From: Chromera velia
Taxonomy: Eukaryota; Sar; Chromeraceae
Direction: 5' to 3'
DNA length: 33,827 nucleotides
Assembly: GCA_018398765.1 (NCBI GenBank)
Contig: JAHBMJ010005913.1
Coordinates: forward strand, 27,457 to 61,283
The notes below the pieces were generated by a model. That model saw only the letters and a list, made by a program, of their open reading frames with translations, was not told where the DNA came from and ran no database searches. The stretch's first letter is position 1. The number at the start of each line of letters is the position of its first letter. Of the stretch, positions 1 through 9,673 are shown in pieces. The position numbers and the translations under genes are program-made.

Positions 1-271
1 ACAGTCCTGCAAAATAAAGAGGAATTCAGACCATGAAGGAATTTTAATGAATTTAGAGAGAGATTTAAGGAATTTCACAATTTGTAGTCTATTTGCAGTG
101 CTGGTGAGTATAAGAATCTGGAACAACAATCTAAAGACATTTAGATTGAAAGATTAAAAATTTTAGTGGGAGTTGGGGCAATTAAGGACATCAGCCACTG
201 TGCGCTGCAAGATTACAGTTTTTTCCCTTCTCCAGGTTTAGTGTTCATAAAATATACCCTCCATATTTATT

Positions 272-506
272 TACTAGGCGTATCACAGCAAAAAAAAAAT
301 AATTAAAAAAAGTAAACCAAAATTGGCTTTAATTATTATTATTATTTTTTTTTTTTGCGCAGCACCTAAAGAACAGTTGTGCAACATCAAAACAACAGTT
401 AAGCAACACTTGAACAATTAACAGTTGTTTGTTACCTAACACTGTCAAAAAAAAAAAAGTGAGGATTGGCTTTAATTATTTTTTTTTTACTGTGATATGC
501 CTAGTA
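272..506. repeat. Small imperfect inverted repeat (MITE-like fold-back)
   Basis: The left arm begins TACTAGGCGTATCACAG at 272 and runs through an A tract to TAATTAAA. The right arm ends CTGTGATATGCCTAGTA at 506, preceded by a T tract and TTTAATTA, and is the reverse complement of the left arm with a few mismatches. A direct copy of TTGGCTTTAATTATT lies inside each half (about 324 and 467). The size of about 235 bp and the lack of coding capacity fit a miniature non-autonomous element. I did not find a clear target-site duplication. Confidence 0.55.
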
Positions 507-689
507 GATTTTTTTATAAATTGAAATAACTAAAAATTGATATTTGTTATATGTACTAGTACAGTACTACCGCTGTGCCAGGTCTATATAGGAGAAACAA
601 AAAAAGGAGTAATTAAAAAAAAAAAAAAAACGGTCTTAGGAGCAAACCTTTTTTTTTTTTGCTTTTTAATGATGTATCATGCATCACTG

Positions 690-905
690 GGTTAACTCAC
701 TAATGATTAGTGACTGATTAAGGTAAAACAATAATCATTAGTAGATCACTAAATAATTTCGATAATGATTACTGATATACTTTTAGAGAAACGCATAATG
801 ATTATGAAAAGTACCTAATCAAAACAATCATTATCCGTCCATAAGAAATATCTAATTAGAATAATTATTATTCATAACATGTTTTTCATGAATTATCAAT
901 CTCTA
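690..905. repeat. Cluster of TAATGATTA/AATCATTA words, left copy
   Basis: Short near-palindromic words built on AATCATTA occur at least five times in about 200 bases. The 18-base word CATCACTGGGTTAACTCA at about 680 reappears in inverted orientation, with one mismatch, at about 3970-3990 (TGAGTTAATCCAGTGATG). This supports an outer, heavily decayed inverted-repeat pair. Function unknown. Confidence 0.45.
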
Positions 906-1021
906 GCCACGCAACTTCTTTCGTCTCTCTCGTAGTACACGATACTTAGGAGACGGCACGAGTCTTAGATAACGCTCAGGCTTAGCAGAGTCCTCCTGTC
1001 AGTATGAGTGAGTTTCTAGAA

Positions 1022-1025
<4 letters not shown>

Positions 1026-1061
<36 letters not shown>

Positions 1062-1271
1062 CGTAGAGGAAACGGAAACGGAAGCAGGAGAGGAACATAG
1101 AGAGGGGGCTAGAGGGACAGAGAGAGGGAGAATTTCAGAAAGAGGGAGAGAAAGAAAGAAAGAGAGAGAAGGAGAGAAAGAAAGAAAGAGGGAGAGGGAG
1201 GAAGAGGGAGGGAGAGGGAAGGAGGAAAGCTTGGGAGGAAGGGAGAAAGAGAGGGAGAAAAAGAGAGAGAA

Positions 1272-1315
<44 letters not shown>

Positions 1316-1330
1316 GGAGAGAGAGAGAGA

Positions 1331-1375
<45 letters not shown>

Positions 1376-1396
1376 GGAGAGAGAGAAAGAAAGAGA

Positions 1397-1439
<43 letters not shown>

Positions 1440-1551
1440 GGAGAGAGAGAAAGAGAGAGAAAAAGAGAGAGGGAGGGAGGGAAGGAGGAAGGCTTGGGAG
1501 GAAGGGAGAAANAAAAGAGAGAGAAAAATAGAAAGAAAAAGAGAGAGAGAA

Positions 1552-1584
<33 letters not shown>

Positions 1585-1589
1585 AAAAA
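1026..1589 (+). repeat. Long polypurine (GA/GAAA/GGGA) tract with higher-order repeat
   Basis: The tract is almost pure purine on the plus strand. It is built from (GA)n, GAAA and GGGA units, with a roughly 60-bp higher-order period marked by the word GACAGAGGGAGA at about 1309, 1369 and 1433. A longer near-repeat of about 263 bp is marked by CTTGGGAGGAAGGGAG at about 1230 and 1493. It ends at the assembly gap. Arg/Glu-rich or Ser/Leu-rich reading frames across it are artefacts of the repeat. Confidence 0.85.
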
Positions 1590-1732
1590 NNNNNNNNNNN
1601 NNNNNNNNNNNNNNNNNNNNNNNNNNNNNNNNNNNNNNNNNNNNNNNNNNNNNNNNNNNNNNNNNNNNNNNNNNNNNNNNNNNNNNNNNNNNNNNNNNNN
1701 NNNNNNNNNNNNNNNNNNNNNNNNNNNNNNNN
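1590..1732. other. Assembly gap (143 N)
   Basis: A run of N bases sits between the polypurine tract and unique sequence leading into a polypyrimidine tract. Its true length is unknown. Single ambiguous bases also occur at 1512, 5248 and 6307, all inside low-complexity runs. Confidence 0.98.
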
Positions 1733-1849
1733 ACAGCACAGCGAGGTAAATATTTTCCTTGACGAGACAGACCTTTGTGTTGGTAGGAAGGAGACTTCTG
1801 AGCAGTTCTACGGCACGAAGAGTCAGTGTATCCTCCCCCAACTTGACGT

Positions 1850-2110
1850 CTCTCTTCCTTTTCCTCTGTCCCCATCTTTTTCTTCCTTTCTTCTTTCTTT
1901 CTTTCTTTCTTTCTTTCTTTTTTTCTTTCTTTCTTTCTTTCTTTCTTTCTTTTCTTCCTTCCTTCTTTGAATTGAGTTCCTTCCTTTCTTCCTTCCTTTC
2001 TTCCTTTTTTCTTGTTTCCCCCCTTCTTTTTTTCTTTCTTTTCTTTTCTTTCTTTCTTTCTGTCTGTCTGTCTTTCTTTCTTTCTTTCTTTCTGTCTGTC
2101 TGTCTGTCTG

Positions 2111-2141
<31 letters not shown>

Positions 2142-2545
2142 GTCTGTCTGTCTGTCTTTCTTTCTTTCTGTCTGTCTGTCTGTCTTTCTTTCTGTCTTTC
2201 TTCCTTCCTTACTGCCTTCCTTTCTTCCTTCCTTCCCTCCCTTCCTTTAAGTTTGTTCCTTCCTTCCTTCCCTTCCTTCCTTCCTTCCTTCCTTCCTTCC
2301 CTCCTTCCTTTCTTCCTTCCCGTTCCTTCCTTCCTTTCAGACAGAATCTTCCCTTCTTTCCCTCCTTTTCTCCTTTCTTTCTCCCTCTGTTCCTTTTTTC
2401 TTGCATCCCTCCTTCCTTCATTCCTTCTTTCTTTCCTTCTTTCCTTTCTTGCTTCCTCTCATTTTTTTTTTCTGTTTTTTTTCTCTTTCTTCTTGTTTTC
2501 CTTCCTTCCCTCCCTCTCTTCTATCTGTCCTGTCTTCTTTCTTTC
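1850..2545 (+). repeat. Long polypyrimidine (TTTC/TTCC/TGTC) tract
   Basis: About 700 bases are almost all C and T on the plus strand. (TTTC)n is mixed with (TCTG)n blocks around 2060-2200, then (CCTT)n up to about 2330, then mixed CT-rich sequence. Long open frames rich in Phe, Leu and Ser across it come only from the absence of purines. No gene is supported. Confidence 0.85.
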
Positions 2546-2889
2546 CCGGTGTGACTCCATAGGAGCAGACCGCAGTGCGTAGATTTTGAAAGTATGCAAA
2601 AGCGCAATGTTTTTTATGCAGTGCCACTGGAAAGCCTAAAGCTGCATACAGTTTATTTCTGTGCATATGTGTTTACGTATGTGTGCTCAGGATTTCTCTT
2701 TTAAGGAAAAGGTGTCGATCGTCGAACGTTTCTTTTATTAAAGGTTGAAAGCCTAAACTGGTTAATGATGATTGAGATGATGACCAATGTAAATCATAAT
2801 GATTACCATATGGTGGTGAAGTAAACGTTATATATAATAATTTCCTTAAACGGATAGTCACTATATTCATCTCTAATCAGTAAGCAGAT
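2546..2889. other. Non-coding spacer left of the inverted-repeat element
   Basis: No gene seen. The last 45 bases (about 2846-2889, including ATAGTCACTATATTCA) are an inverted, diverged copy of sequence at about 3905-3945 (TGAATAGAGTGACTAT). The inverted symmetry of the neighbouring element therefore continues outside its perfect ends. Confidence 0.5.
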
Positions 2890-3131
2890 CCCTAAAGAAT
2901 TGGGAGTTGAATTGGGTGTCGAATTGGTAGTACTACTAATTTTTTACCGCCAGTAACTCCCAATTTTGAAAAATTAGTACCTAGTCTAGTGAAAGAAGTA
3001 CATGGAGTTTGAAGCTAAAATTTTGTGTACAGGCTAGACAAGGGCTCACTAGTCTCTAGCCGTAGTCATTAGACTCTAATTCATTACTAGGAACAAATTC
3101 TATGAACACTTAGAGTCACCTAAAAATTGGG
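2890..3131 (+). repeat. Left terminal inverted repeat
   Basis: 242 bases, matched by the complement of 3586-3827 at about 96 percent by eye. Most differences are transitions (for example TACTAAT against TACCAAT, and TAGACAAGG against TAAACAGGG). Confidence 0.85.
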
Positions 3132-3372
3132 GAGGGTTCTCTGCAATAAAAATGTCCGGGCACGTTTTTTCCATGAACTCAACCACGCGAGGGAAAACGT
3201 GTCTGACATCTGCAGCCTCCAAAATCTGTTAGAGGAGAAAAAGAAGGAATATAATCTCCATTTGAGACGTCTGAGAACCACTAAGTGGGAGATGTTCGGG
3301 AGAGAGGGGCATGACCTGAACAAAGATCAGCAGCCACTGTCCAGCATATGGAGGGATTATGAATTCTGGTAG
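3127..3372 (+). pseudogene. Exon-like segment inside the inverted-repeat element
   Basis: An 81-codon open frame starts exactly where the left inverted repeat ends and closes with TAG at 3370-3372. The product is charged and helical-looking: LEEKKKEYNLHLRRLRTTKW is followed by MFGREGHDLNKDQQPLSSIW. There is no ATG at the 5' end. The 3' end reads TTCTGGTAGGCTT, which would also serve as a GTAGGC splice donor. Base composition is richer in G and C than the flanking repeats. I do not recognise the protein. My inference is that a host exon, or part of a lost transposase, was captured; chance openness over 246 bases is possible but less likely given the amino-acid make-up. Confidence 0.4.
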
Positions 3373-3585
3373 GCTTACATGGTCAATTGGATCGATTTTC
3401 GCTCTGTTTTTTATACTGGTACGTGCAGCTTGTGTAGAGCTGTCCACTGTCCGTTTTGCATTGTATTAGCGGTGCACTATGACATACAAAACAAAAGTTT
3501 CAAGTTGACTCCCATTTTTTTTTTTTTTTACTACCAATTTTTTTTTCGGCAGTCCTAAAAAATTTCTATTTAAAAATTGGTAACT

Positions 3586-3827
3586 CCCAATTTTTAGGTG
3601 ACTCTAAGTGTTCATAAAATTTGTTCCTAGTAATGAATTAGAGTTTAATGACTACGGCTAGAGACTAGTGAGCCCCTGTTTAGCCCGTACACAAAATTTT
3701 AGCTTCAAACTCCATGTACTTCTTTCACTAGACTAGGTACCAATTTTTCAAAATTGGGAGTTACTGGCCGTAAAAAATTGGTAGTACTACCAATTCGACA
3801 CCCAATTCAACTCCCAATTCTTTAGGG
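3586..3827 (-). repeat. Right terminal inverted repeat
   Basis: Complement of 2890-3131. It ends ATTCTTTAGGG at 3827. The inner end continues into AAAAATTGGTAACTCCC, a partial internal echo of the repeat. Confidence 0.85.
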
Positions 3828-4490
3828 CGATCTTCAATAAATGAATAATCATTATCGCGAAATAATCATTATATTTATCTAATGATTATTCATTTACATA
3901 ATATCTGACTAATGATTAGAAATGAATAGAGTGACTATTGGCATTGGATAATCATTATTCAAACACAGCTTGAGTTAATCCAGTGATGTGATGACCTCGA
4001 TCAAGACGTAACAACTATATGCAATACCTTGCAACACTAAAGCAACACTTGTATAACCGTGTAACACCATTCATCTATTATCATAACAAAGAAACAAGAG
4101 TATAACAACACTTAAACAACATTTGTTGACTCGTGCAACACATGGACAACACTTAAACAACATATGTTTTGGTTTTTTTTTGAACATTACCGCTATAGGT
4201 TGTGGTACACATGCATGACGTTGTCGATCATGCATCTACGTGCATCTAACTTACTGTTTTTGGTATGTGTCAGTCAGGTGCCTCGCTCACATACTACTAG
4301 ACATACTAGCTCACGTATAATTTATTATACTGTTTTTATACAAGGGGGGGAGGGGGCACAGTTGATTTTACCCTGAAGGGCAGGATATTTGTTTCCGTCT
4401 GCATTAATTTACTCCCATCGATCCGCACTGCAGGGCTGAAAGTTATACCTGAAAGCTGCTCTGCAAAAACTGTTAGCAAAATAATGAAAA
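3828..4490. repeat. AT-rich spacer with AATCATTA words and CAACACTT direct repeats
   Basis: No gene seen. Positions 3838-3960 are dense in AATCATTA/TAATGATT words and mirror the cluster at 690-905. At 4104-4168 the 23-mer ACAACACTTAAACAACATTTGTT occurs twice, about 41 bases apart, with one mismatch. Looser copies (GCAACACTT) lie at about 4040 and on the far side near 405, in the same orientation. Confidence 0.5.
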
Positions 4491-4690
4491 AGTTGTTAGA
4501 AAAGTGATAGAAATTAAAGTGATAGAAAACTGATAGAAATTAATCTTAAATAGAAAAGTTGTTAGAACAGTTATTCCATCTAGGGTTTGGCATCAATCAA
4601 TCAATCATTTATTGATAGAAAAGTGATAGAAAACTGATAGAAAAGTGATAGAAAACTGATTCTAGTATGATAGAAATTTAGAAAACTAAT
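4490..4690 (+). repeat. Degenerate minisatellite of the 11-mer TGATAGAAAAC
   Basis: GTGATAGAAA and CTGATAGAAAA units alternate many times, interrupted around 4560-4610. The basic period is 11, or 22 as a GTGATAGAAAA/CTGATAGAAAA dimer. No coding. Confidence 0.6.
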
Positions 4691-5228
4691 AAAACTATTA
4701 TTTATCCTATTATTATTTGGTTTTTTATAATGTCAAATCAAATAAAACCTGATTACCAAACAAACAGGCATTAACTGGAGCTGCCAGTGACTGCTTTATG
4801 CGTTGCATGCAACAATCAATCAATTGTATATCTTTTGTTGTATATAGAATTTTTTTCTTTTTTTGGGGTGGGGGTGGGGATCCTGTCTAAACAGCCTGTT
4901 CATTTGAACACCTTTTTTTGTTTTGTAAAAATCACAACAATGCTTTGCAATAAATTTGCATCATTGAGCGTTCAGCTTCGTATAGGTGATCTTTTCAGGC
5001 ACAAGTCAGTACTGGACCCTCCATTGAACAGCCAAATGGGGCTCCAATTTAGGCTCCAAATTTCCTGATCTTTTAGTGAAGGGAGAAACGACTCCCTCAG
5101 GGGTTTTCTCGATGACCAAGCTCAAAGAACAGAGGAGCAGAAGCTTACTGTCACCTTCGAGTACCAATGACACAAAGCAGTCGAAAGCGTAATTCAACTG
5201 TCCATTCCTGCCGCCTTACACTGTCTCG
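4691..5228. other. Spacer without a supported gene
   Basis: Composition shifts here from AT-rich to balanced. A short plus-strand frame (5028-5189, ending MTKLKEQRSRSLLSPSS...QSKA then TAA) has a plausible disordered-tail composition but no start codon, no clear acceptor and no homology that I recognise. I do not call it. Confidence 0.4.
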
Positions 5229-5255
5229 CCCCCCCCCCCCCCCCCCCNCCCCCCC
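5229..5255 (+). repeat. Poly-C run
   Basis: About 27 bases of C with one N (5248), flanked by C-rich sequence. The length is probably unreliable in the assembly. Confidence 0.8.
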
Positions 5256-6541
5256 TCCCCGCCGGGGAATCCGTGACACCCTTCTGTCATTCGACTCGTC
5301 CTGCAGGTTTCGAGTTTGACAACAATCGAGAAAGGGGACATTGAACGGCCAGTGAGTCCATTGACGATTTCTGACACAAGAGAAGTCAGTTGCCTCCCGA
5401 CTCCTCTCCCCCTCTTTCCAATGTGAGTACAGGATTCTCCCCGTCTTCTTCCGATCGTCGCTCAGCTTTCTCTCCTCAAGAACGTCTCAGACTCAATTTT
5501 GAGTCTCCCTGTCTCCCCGCCGTCGTCTTCGACTGACCACTCCAAACGGAAGGGGCGGGGGAGAGGGGAGGGGAATTCCTCCCAAGGGGACGGACGGGGG
5601 GGGGGTTGCATGCAGGTCCTGCAGGCGCCTGTCTGGAGGTCTGCCGTTTAATTTGATGAACAGGTCGCGTCTTAGAGCGAGTCAGTGACTGCTGCGTGAC
5701 TGAATGGAGGAGGAGGAGAAAGCGGACCTGGTGACTTTCTCCCTCACTACCTGTCTCCCTCTCCCTCTCCCCCTCTCCCTCCTTCAGGAAGGACAGGGGG
5801 GTTCGATATGCAGGCGAGGGGAGGGGAGGCAGTGGAATGTGCAACGAAATTTCGTTGATCTAAAGGCCACCTCCGGTCTCTCTCTGCCCGTCTCCCTCTC
5901 CCTCTCCCTCTCCCTGCAGCACCCCGCGGGCCCTCCCTGAAATCCCCCCTGCATGCATGCAAACGTGCGGAGACCCCAAAAGGTCTGTCTGTCCACACTG
6001 CTTCCCTTTGCCTGCCTGATTAGAGGACATCTTTCCTCTTCCTTCCCTCAGACCTTCCAGCCAGCCGCTGGATTCCTTCCCACACTTCCTTCATTTTCTT
6101 TCTTTCAACCCCCCGAATCGAATCCTGCAGGGACCCCCCAGGGAAGGAAGCCTTGCAAGGAGAAGGAAGGAAGGAAGAGAAAGCCACCCACCCACCTACG
6201 CAGCAGCAGGAGACGGGAGGGACGTGCCGTCCGTCCCTCCTACCTGCATTGATTCTTCTTCAGCTCGTTTTGTGAAAATCACTAGCAGAAAAGTGGGACA
6301 CGGGGGGNGGGGGGATCAGAGAAAGGGGGGGGGACGGCGCAAACATAGTCGGTCGGTGTGAGGCCGGTAGAGGCCGGAAATTTCCTCCATGCACCCTCAC
6401 TCACCCACGTCCATTGACAAGAGGGAAGGAAGGGCACCCACTCGCAACGTGTCTGTTTCTGCTCTGCTCTACAATCCCTCCCGCCACTCCACTCTGCTTT
6501 CAGAGGACAAACTATCGAAGGACGTCTGTCTCCACTGACGG

Positions 6542-6581
<40 letters not shown>

Positions 6582-7005
6582 GGCAGGGAGGGAAAGAGGG
6601 AAGTCCCTCCCACATGGGTCCCGAGAATCCTTCCTCTCAAAGTGTGTCTCCGAGAAGGAAGGAAGCCCCCCCGTCTGGGGACTCTTTGTGCCCCCTGCCT
6701 GCTTACCCTTCATGCAGTCTGTGCAGGCAACCCTTTGAAGAGAGTCAGTCTGTCTCCCTCCCTCCTTCCCTCCCTGTCTCCGTCTATCTCCCCAACAAAC
6801 AAACAGACGGGCGTCCTGCCCTGTGTGGAGAATTTCTCCTCTTTCTGAGTCACTGCATGAGTGTGTGACTCGCGAAAGGACAGAGAGAGAGTCTACAGCT
6901 CCCTCTCCACCCACCTGTCTAACCTTCCTTCCACACTCTTGTCCCTTCACACCCACAGTCATTCCCTTAACATCAACGCCTTAATTCCCTGTCTCCCTCC
7001 CTCTC
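5256..7005. other. CT-rich spacer downstream of the ABC1 kinase gene
   Basis: No gene can be supported with confidence. The region is rich in CTCCCT and CTTCC runs on the plus strand, with (GA)n at about 6545-6580. One segment (5307-5422) looks like an exon: acceptor CCTGCAG, an open frame reading VSSLTTIEKGDIERPVSP, and donor AAT/GTGAGT. However, acceptor-like sites are common by chance in CT-rich DNA and I found no convincing partner exons. The part nearest 7005 should include the 3' untranslated region of the minus-strand kinase gene. Confidence 0.45.
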
Positions 7006-7404
7006 TCACTCAGGTTCCCATGCCAACCTCTTTCTTCCAGAGGCGATGGCTTCCTGCTGGCTCTTCCAAGACCATCTTTCGAGGAAGAAATAAAAACCCA
7101 ACAGCAAAACCACCGCGCTCGCCGCACCACAGAGATTCATCACCCCCTTTGCGAGAAACCATCCCAGCGAGAGGGACAATCTCCAACTGCCTAACTGAAC
7201 TGCCCTTGCACTCAAAAACTGAGCAGCCATCTGACACCACAAAGAGATGCTCATCAGAAGGGACGAGGCCTGCAGCACATCATGCAGAACAACAAAATAA
7301 TCAGAGAAGGGAAGAGAACAGAAGGGAAGAACTGAGCACCCATGCGCTCTCAGAAGGAAGAGTGGGCATCTCACCCAGTCCGTCAGTCAGTCAGTCAGTC
7401 AGTC

Positions 7405-7436
<32 letters not shown>

Positions 7437-7658
7437 AGTCAGTCAGTCAGTCAGTCAGTCAGTCAGTCAGTCACTCTCTCTCTCTCTCTCTCTCTCCCTC
7501 TCTCTCACACACACGCACACACGTTCACGCATACAGATGCAATGCTCCAAGAGCACCGAAAACATGCATGCGCAGAGAGAAGACCGAGGAAACCCTCTTG
7601 CTGGGACATGAGCATGAAAACAAACGAGACAGCCACCACGCAGGAAAGAGAACGCGCG

Positions 7659-7696
<38 letters not shown>

Positions 7697-9620
7697 AGAG
7701 GCCTGTTTCCCATGCAATCGAGACAGCCCCCCCCACCTTCCACCCCATTGACTGACCATGACGCAGGAGACCGAGGTAACGAGTCCGTCCAGAGACTTGA
7801 TAGAGTTCTCCCCCTCATAGTGTCTCGTCTTGATTTTCAGGTCTGCCTTCTCCATTCTGTCCAGTCTATCTGCAGTCTCTGCAGTGTTCAGGGAAGTGCG
7901 AGCGACCGTCTTTGCATCTTCAGGTCTCAGTCTGGTCTTCTTCAGAAGGGACTTGACCTTTGCCACCACCGGATTGTCCTCCGTCCTCTCTCGGATGAGT
8001 TCGTCAAGAAAGGGCCTGGCAATCGCGGTCAGGTCGTAGTCAGGGTCAAGCCTCTTTCCGTTGGCCTCCAGGGCGGTGAATGCCCTGCAGGAGAAGGGGA
8101 GAAAACAGTACATAAAAGCAAATGTTCAATACTGCGTAAATCAAGGAAAGGAATGGCAAAAATGCTCTCATAAGCCATCAATGTGGACCCTATGACTTAC
8201 CCTCCCCAGTGCAATGAATGACGGGAACGGAAGGGAAGGCCCGAGAGGGAGGACAGAAGAAACGGAGGGAGGAGACCAAAATACAGAGACCAATGAATAC
8301 CAGGGCAGGAGAGAGACAAAGGCCCGGCAGGCAGACCATGATGTGAACTCATGAAGTTATTTATCTTCAAGGGAGAAGAGGAGGGAGGTACAACAGAGAA
8401 AGAGTGAAACATCTTTGAGTTGAGTTGTTGACAAAATCGACTCAATGGGGATACAAGAAGACGGGACCAGAAAGCCAACAAATAGAAAGCAAAATCGCTG
8501 GACAGACCTGAACAGAAATGTGAACGTTTGAGGAAACGTGAAGGGCAGGTCGTTGTTCAGAGTAAACAGATCTTCTCCAACCTGTAAGCAGACAGGGAGG
8601 TCAGCAAGGGCATTCATTCATTTAGTGGCCATGCGATTGTTTTATTTCAAAACTGTCACCAACAGAGTTCGCATAGAGGCAGCGGCAGAGAAGAGCAGTT
8701 CTGCGGAAAGAAAAAAGACTGGAAAAGCTCCACACGTGGTTGCACGAGCCAATCCACTGAGGAAAAGGAAAAATGCATTTTACTTGCCCCTCCGGTAGAG
8801 GGGCCCACTCTGCAGGCAAGACGACGAGTTGTCTCTCTCTCTCCCTCCTGTATGGCTACTTAGAATGTTTTTGTGTGTGCGTGGTGGGTGTGTCCGTCCT
8901 GACCTTTCTTCGGAACTGCATTCTCATCTTCTTCGCTTGTTCGGGAGGCAGACGCTCGAGTTGCTCCGTGTAGCTCTTCTGCGTGTCGGCGTAGCCCTGT
9001 GTGTGTGTGTGGAGGGAGGGAGGGTGAAAGCGGGAGAGGAGACAAACGGATGAGGTTGGGATAAGAGGAAACAAGGTCAGCTGAGATAACGGTACATCTC
9101 TTTGCCCGGTTCGAGACTGACAATAGGATTTTCTTGCTGGTCAGTTGAAGGTCCATTCTCTCTCTCCCTCTCTCTCCCTCATGGGATTGTCCCTCCAGCA
9201 CATGCGGACTCCCCTGCATGTATGTCTCTCTGGGAGTTGTTGGCATGTATTAGAGAGCGTGCGTGTCTGAAGGGAGGAAGGCAGGCCAGCTGACTGACAG
9301 ACTGACTGACCTGCAGGAAGAACCTTGCAACCTTCTCGACCCCCACTCTGTCGGCTTCCGGTCTCAGGATCTGTACAGGGGGGGGGAAGAGGAGGGGGAG
9401 GGGTGTTTGGGGAGAAAGCAAAGTGAGCCCATTCCCTCCCAGCCCATTCAAAGGCCACCCATGCAACTTCTACAGGAAGCAGACGTTTGTTTGCAGAGAG
9501 ACACGGAAAACAGAGAAGGAAGACAGGCAGCTCGGACAGAGAGAGAATGCCGAAAGAAAGAGAAGGAACGGATAATTGTCACACCCAAGGAGAAGAATGA
9601 CAGATCACCGATCCCTAATC

Positions 9621-9673
<53 letters not shown>

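Larger units (their letters stand above)
1..1024. other. AT-rich non-coding DNA, repeat-derived
   Basis: No coding region can be supported here. The stretch is AT-rich with many A and T homopolymers, in sharp contrast to the mixed-composition DNA after about 5 kb. It contains a small fold-back repeat (272-506), CAACACTT-type words (around 405) and a cluster of TAATGATTA-like words (about 690-900). Similar words recur near 3830-4170, which suggests that 1-4170 is a nest of decayed transposable elements. Confidence 0.6.
2890..3827. mobile_element. 938-bp non-autonomous DNA element with 242-bp terminal inverted repeats
   Basis: The ends are CCCTAAAGAATTGGGAG on the left and its exact complement on the right. 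The repeats (2890-3131 and 3586-3827) align over 242 bases without a gap and with roughly nine mismatches, so the element is fairly young compared with its surroundings. It encodes no recognisable transposase. The centre holds an exon-like, GC-richer segment (3127-3372), followed by AT-rich sequence with sub-copies of the repeat words ACTCCC and ACTACCAATTT. Flanking target duplication is unclear: GAT borders the left end and CGATC the right. The superfamily cannot be assigned. Long repeats with internal foreign-looking DNA resemble Pack-type or fold-back elements, which is an inference. Confidence 0.8.

Noticed and set aside
999-2666. Several long frames rich in Ser, Leu, Phe, Arg or Glu
   Set aside because: They are translations of GA, TTTC and TTCC repeats and of the assembly gap. 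There is no unique sequence, start context or splice structure.
3821-3827. TTTAGGG at the element's end as a telomere repeat
   Set aside because: A single copy at each inverted-repeat tip is part of the transposon end. There is no tandem array.
7010-7240. Alternative minus-strand frame for the last kinase exon (MVSDGCSVFECKGS)
   Set aside because: The overlapping frame chosen joins in phase 0 through a CTGCAG acceptor and gives the C-terminal hydrophobic helix typical of the ABC1 family.
7376-7473. (CAGT)n array as a CRISPR or protein repeat
   Set aside because: It is a plain tetranucleotide microsatellite inside an intron, with no spacers and no coding role.
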